Positions 61,901 to 64,000 of a stretch of DNA of 64,000 nucleotides are shown piece by piece (the first letter of the stretch is position 1; every line of letters begins with the position of its first letter). The position numbers and the translations under genes are program-made. This DNA is from Diplodia intermedia (lineage: Eukaryota > Ascomycota > Dothideomycetes > Botryosphaeriales > Botryosphaeriaceae). The stretch spans positions 186,001 through 250,000 of the forward strand of contig JAKEKT010000038.1 of NCBI GenBank assembly GCA_021495925.1. Direction: 5' to 3'. Under the pieces are notes generated by a model. It saw only the letters and a list, made by a program, of their open reading frames with translations. It had not been told where the DNA came from and did not search any database.

Positions 61901-64000
61901 ATGCATTCTGCCCTTCTTTTGCCGCTTCTGGCTGGTCTGGCTGCCTCGCAGTCGACCACCTCAGACGTCCCTGCCGACGCAAAGCAGACCCCGGACGCGC
62001 TGGATCTCGACTTCCTCCGCGACATTCCTGCTCCGACTTACACCACCATCGAGGGTGTTCTGTCCCAAGACGTTCCCTACGCTACCCAGACGGCCATCCA
62101 GTCCGCTGCCGCCGAGGTTGCCGAGACTCCTCTCAGCGTCTTCCCGGCCGTCACCACCGTTCCGATCAACGCCGCCGGTGAATCTGACGCTGCTGCAACC
62201 GGCACCCCGTCCAAGCGCGAGGTCTTTGCAGCCCCTGTCGAGAAGCGCGCCGCATGCGATTCGCAGGCCGTGATTTCCAACTACTACGACGTCGATGTCT
62301 CGAGCGTTGCCGCCTTCAAGAGCAGCACCAAGATCGCGCAGGTGGCCAACGATGCCGTTACCCCTTCGGGTTACTTCAACAACTTCAAGAACAAGCAGGC
62401 CGCCAACAGCGCCTGTAAGTTGCCCTCCCTTCGCTCCCCCGAGTAAGCTAACAAGCCACCAGATGCCTACATGGGCTACAAGGTCCTGCAGGATGGCTAC
62501 AACGTCGACTCTTGCGCCCGGGAGTGTACCGACAAGGAGGGATGCCTTGCCTTCAACATCTACTTTGAAAGGGATCCCACGGTCGAGCCCGGTGAGGGCT
62601 GCACCAACCCGGATGCTTTCGCCAACATCAAGTGCTCCTTCTGGGGAAGCGCCCTTGACGAGACCACTGCCACCAACGACGGCCAGTGGCGTGCCGACTT
62701 CCAGGTCGGCATTGCCGGCTCCAACGCCTACACGTCGGACAAGGTCGGCCCGTCCATCTCGGGCTGGAACGACCCTCTGAGGCTCAACAATGCCGCCATG
62801 AACGCGCCCCTGCGTGACTGCGCCGACACTTGGACCTACATGGGCTACAAGTTCTTCAACGACGGTCCGTTCAGCGTCGAGGCCTGCGCGGCCGCCTGCG
62901 ATGCTCAAACCGAGTACAACATCGCCCACCCCCCCTCCTCCGGCTACGTCCCGCTGTGCGCCGCCTTCGGCACCTACCTCCTGACCAAGACCACTTCTGC
63001 GGGTGCCGTCGTGCAGGGCCAAATGTGCACCATGTACACGTCAGCATGGGGCTCTGAGTACGCTGTGAACACGGCCTCGTACGACGACTCGATTGGAGCC
63101 AAGTACACGTACAGCTACAGCTTCTTCTACTCGAAGCCTAACGTCCAGCCCGTCTGCGCTGTCGACATGGACTACCTCAAGTCCGAGGGCGCCGACTTCT
63201 GCTCGTCCTACATCAGCTACACCCCCAGCACCTCGACTGCGGTCTCCACCACCGTTCCCGGTGTGTCCACTGTCTACCAGACCACCGGCACCACGACTAC
63301 CACCACTGTCTACACCAGGACCTTCACGGTGACTGGCACCCCCGCCAACTTGAAGAGAGACGACACGGCCACCCAGACTGGCAGCGACTACAGCATTGAC
63401 GTTGCCACTTCCACCGTGTCCATTCCCAACAAGTCGGCGCTCATGAACTCGACGGCTGCTGCCTCGGACGTCATCATTGCCAAGCGTGCGGTTGCCACGC
63501 CTGCTTCCATCACCGGCTGGCCCGCCGCCAAGATCTCGGCTGCCTGCTCCAGCGTCGCCACCGGTGTTGTCCTGACCACCAGCATCTCCACTGCGCCCGT
63601 TCCTCTGACCACTGCTGTCGTCACGAGCACCGCCACCCAGACCGTGTCCACCGCGACGACCTTGACCATCCCTGCCGTCCTTCTCTCCTCGCCGACCACC
63701 ATCGTCTCGGGCCGGAACACCTACTCCGACGACAACTACTACAGGCTCGAGCTCCCTTTCGCCATCAGCGCCTACGGCCTTTCCAGCACCGTCGTCTACC
63801 TGACTGACAACTCGGTTCTCTTCTGGCCGTCCAGCTCCGGCAGCAACATTGGCTGGGAGTACACCAACCAGCCGCTGCCCTACTCGACCTCCTCCTTCGG
63901 TGACGCCGCGCTCTTCGGTCTCTGGGACGACCTGTACGTCTACCAGGGCACCAACCAGGGCATCTACTACGACGTGACCGGCGCCGTCGGCAGCCGCACC
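61901..64000 (+). CDS. Secreted protein with Kex2-type sites, 5' part
   Basis: Exon 1 is 61901-62414, the intron is 62415-62462 (GTAAGT to CACCAG), and exon 2 runs open to the window end; about 683 residues are present. MHSALLLPLLAGLAASQS is a clear signal peptide. Dibasic KR sites occur at TPSKREVF, VEKRAACD, NLKRDDT and AKRAVAT, as in Kex2-processed proteins. Two similar Cys-containing modules follow. The first starts YAYMGYKVLQDGYNVDSCAREC and the second starts TWTYMGYKFFNDGPFSVEAC, so they look duplicated. A Thr/Ser-rich linker (TVYQTTGTTTTTTVYTRTFT) leads to a C-terminal region of repeated Y/S/F-rich strands. The modules resemble fungal extracellular PAN/Apple-like domains, but the family is not certain. 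The gene continues beyond 64000. Confidence 0.85.

Noticed and set aside
61961..63022. 353-codon minus-strand open frame
   Set aside because: It is antisense to the secreted-protein gene and crosses its intron; composition is that of a shadow.
1..64000. CRISPR arrays, prokaryotic operons, ribosome binding sites and riboswitches
   Set aside because: The spliced genes show this is eukaryotic nuclear DNA. No regularly spaced direct repeats occur, and no TPP-type riboswitch was recognised.

Overview
This window is nuclear DNA from a filamentous ascomycete (Pezizomycotina, possibly a dothideomycete; the class is only a guess). The evidence is short spliced introns, mostly 45-90 nt, with GTRNGT-type donors and CTRAC-type branch sites, plus fungal versions of housekeeping genes, a LaeA-like methyltransferase and a DUF7580 protein. 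Genes lie on both strands, with no operons and many divergent pairs. Exon coordinates were worked out by hand from splice signals, reading frame and recalled family sequence. No search could be run.

Layout. 0-6 kb: 3' part of a wax-synthase-like membrane acyltransferase, then a 1291-residue disordered coiled-coil protein. 6.4-16.8 kb: FLX1-type mitochondrial carrier, complex I B12 subunit (NDUFB3 type), CCR4-NOT deadenylase POP2/CAF1, copper amine oxidase and a hypothetical gene with an ambiguous 5' half. 16.8-23.3 kb: a gene-poor stretch with a decayed zinc alcohol dehydrogenase, an intron-containing tRNA-Ile(UAU) and one weak small-gene candidate. 23.3-30.2 kb: RPF1 (ribosome biogenesis) divergent from glycyl-tRNA synthetase, then a LaeA-like methyltransferase. 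30.2-40.3 kb: a single-pass Ser/Thr-rich surface protein, an acidic hypothetical protein and a CDF metal transporter, with long non-coding gaps. 41.3-48.8 kb: a secretory-pathway group of SEC61 alpha divergent from exocyst SEC8, then the GPI-synthesis subunit PIG-P/GPI19. 49-57 kb: a secreted S10 serine carboxypeptidase, a C2H2 zinc-finger protein divergent from a DUF7580 protein, and a compositionally skewed basic protein. 57-64 kb: a Pol III-like element, sterol C-14 reductase ERG24, a 2.8 kb gap with a perfect-looking hairpin and a short tandem repeat, and the 5' part of a secreted protein with Kex2-type sites and duplicated cysteine modules.

Most genes are core functions: protein translocation, exocytosis, GPI and sterol synthesis, tRNA charging, mRNA decay and respiration. 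They are clustered by position only. The less ordinary items are a FLX1 intron that seems to end in GG, the DUF7580/zinc-finger pair, the Pol III-like A/B-box element, the hairpin near 60 kb and the two-frame gene near 15.3 kb. I found no CRISPR array, no intact transposon and nothing I could defend as a wholly new system.
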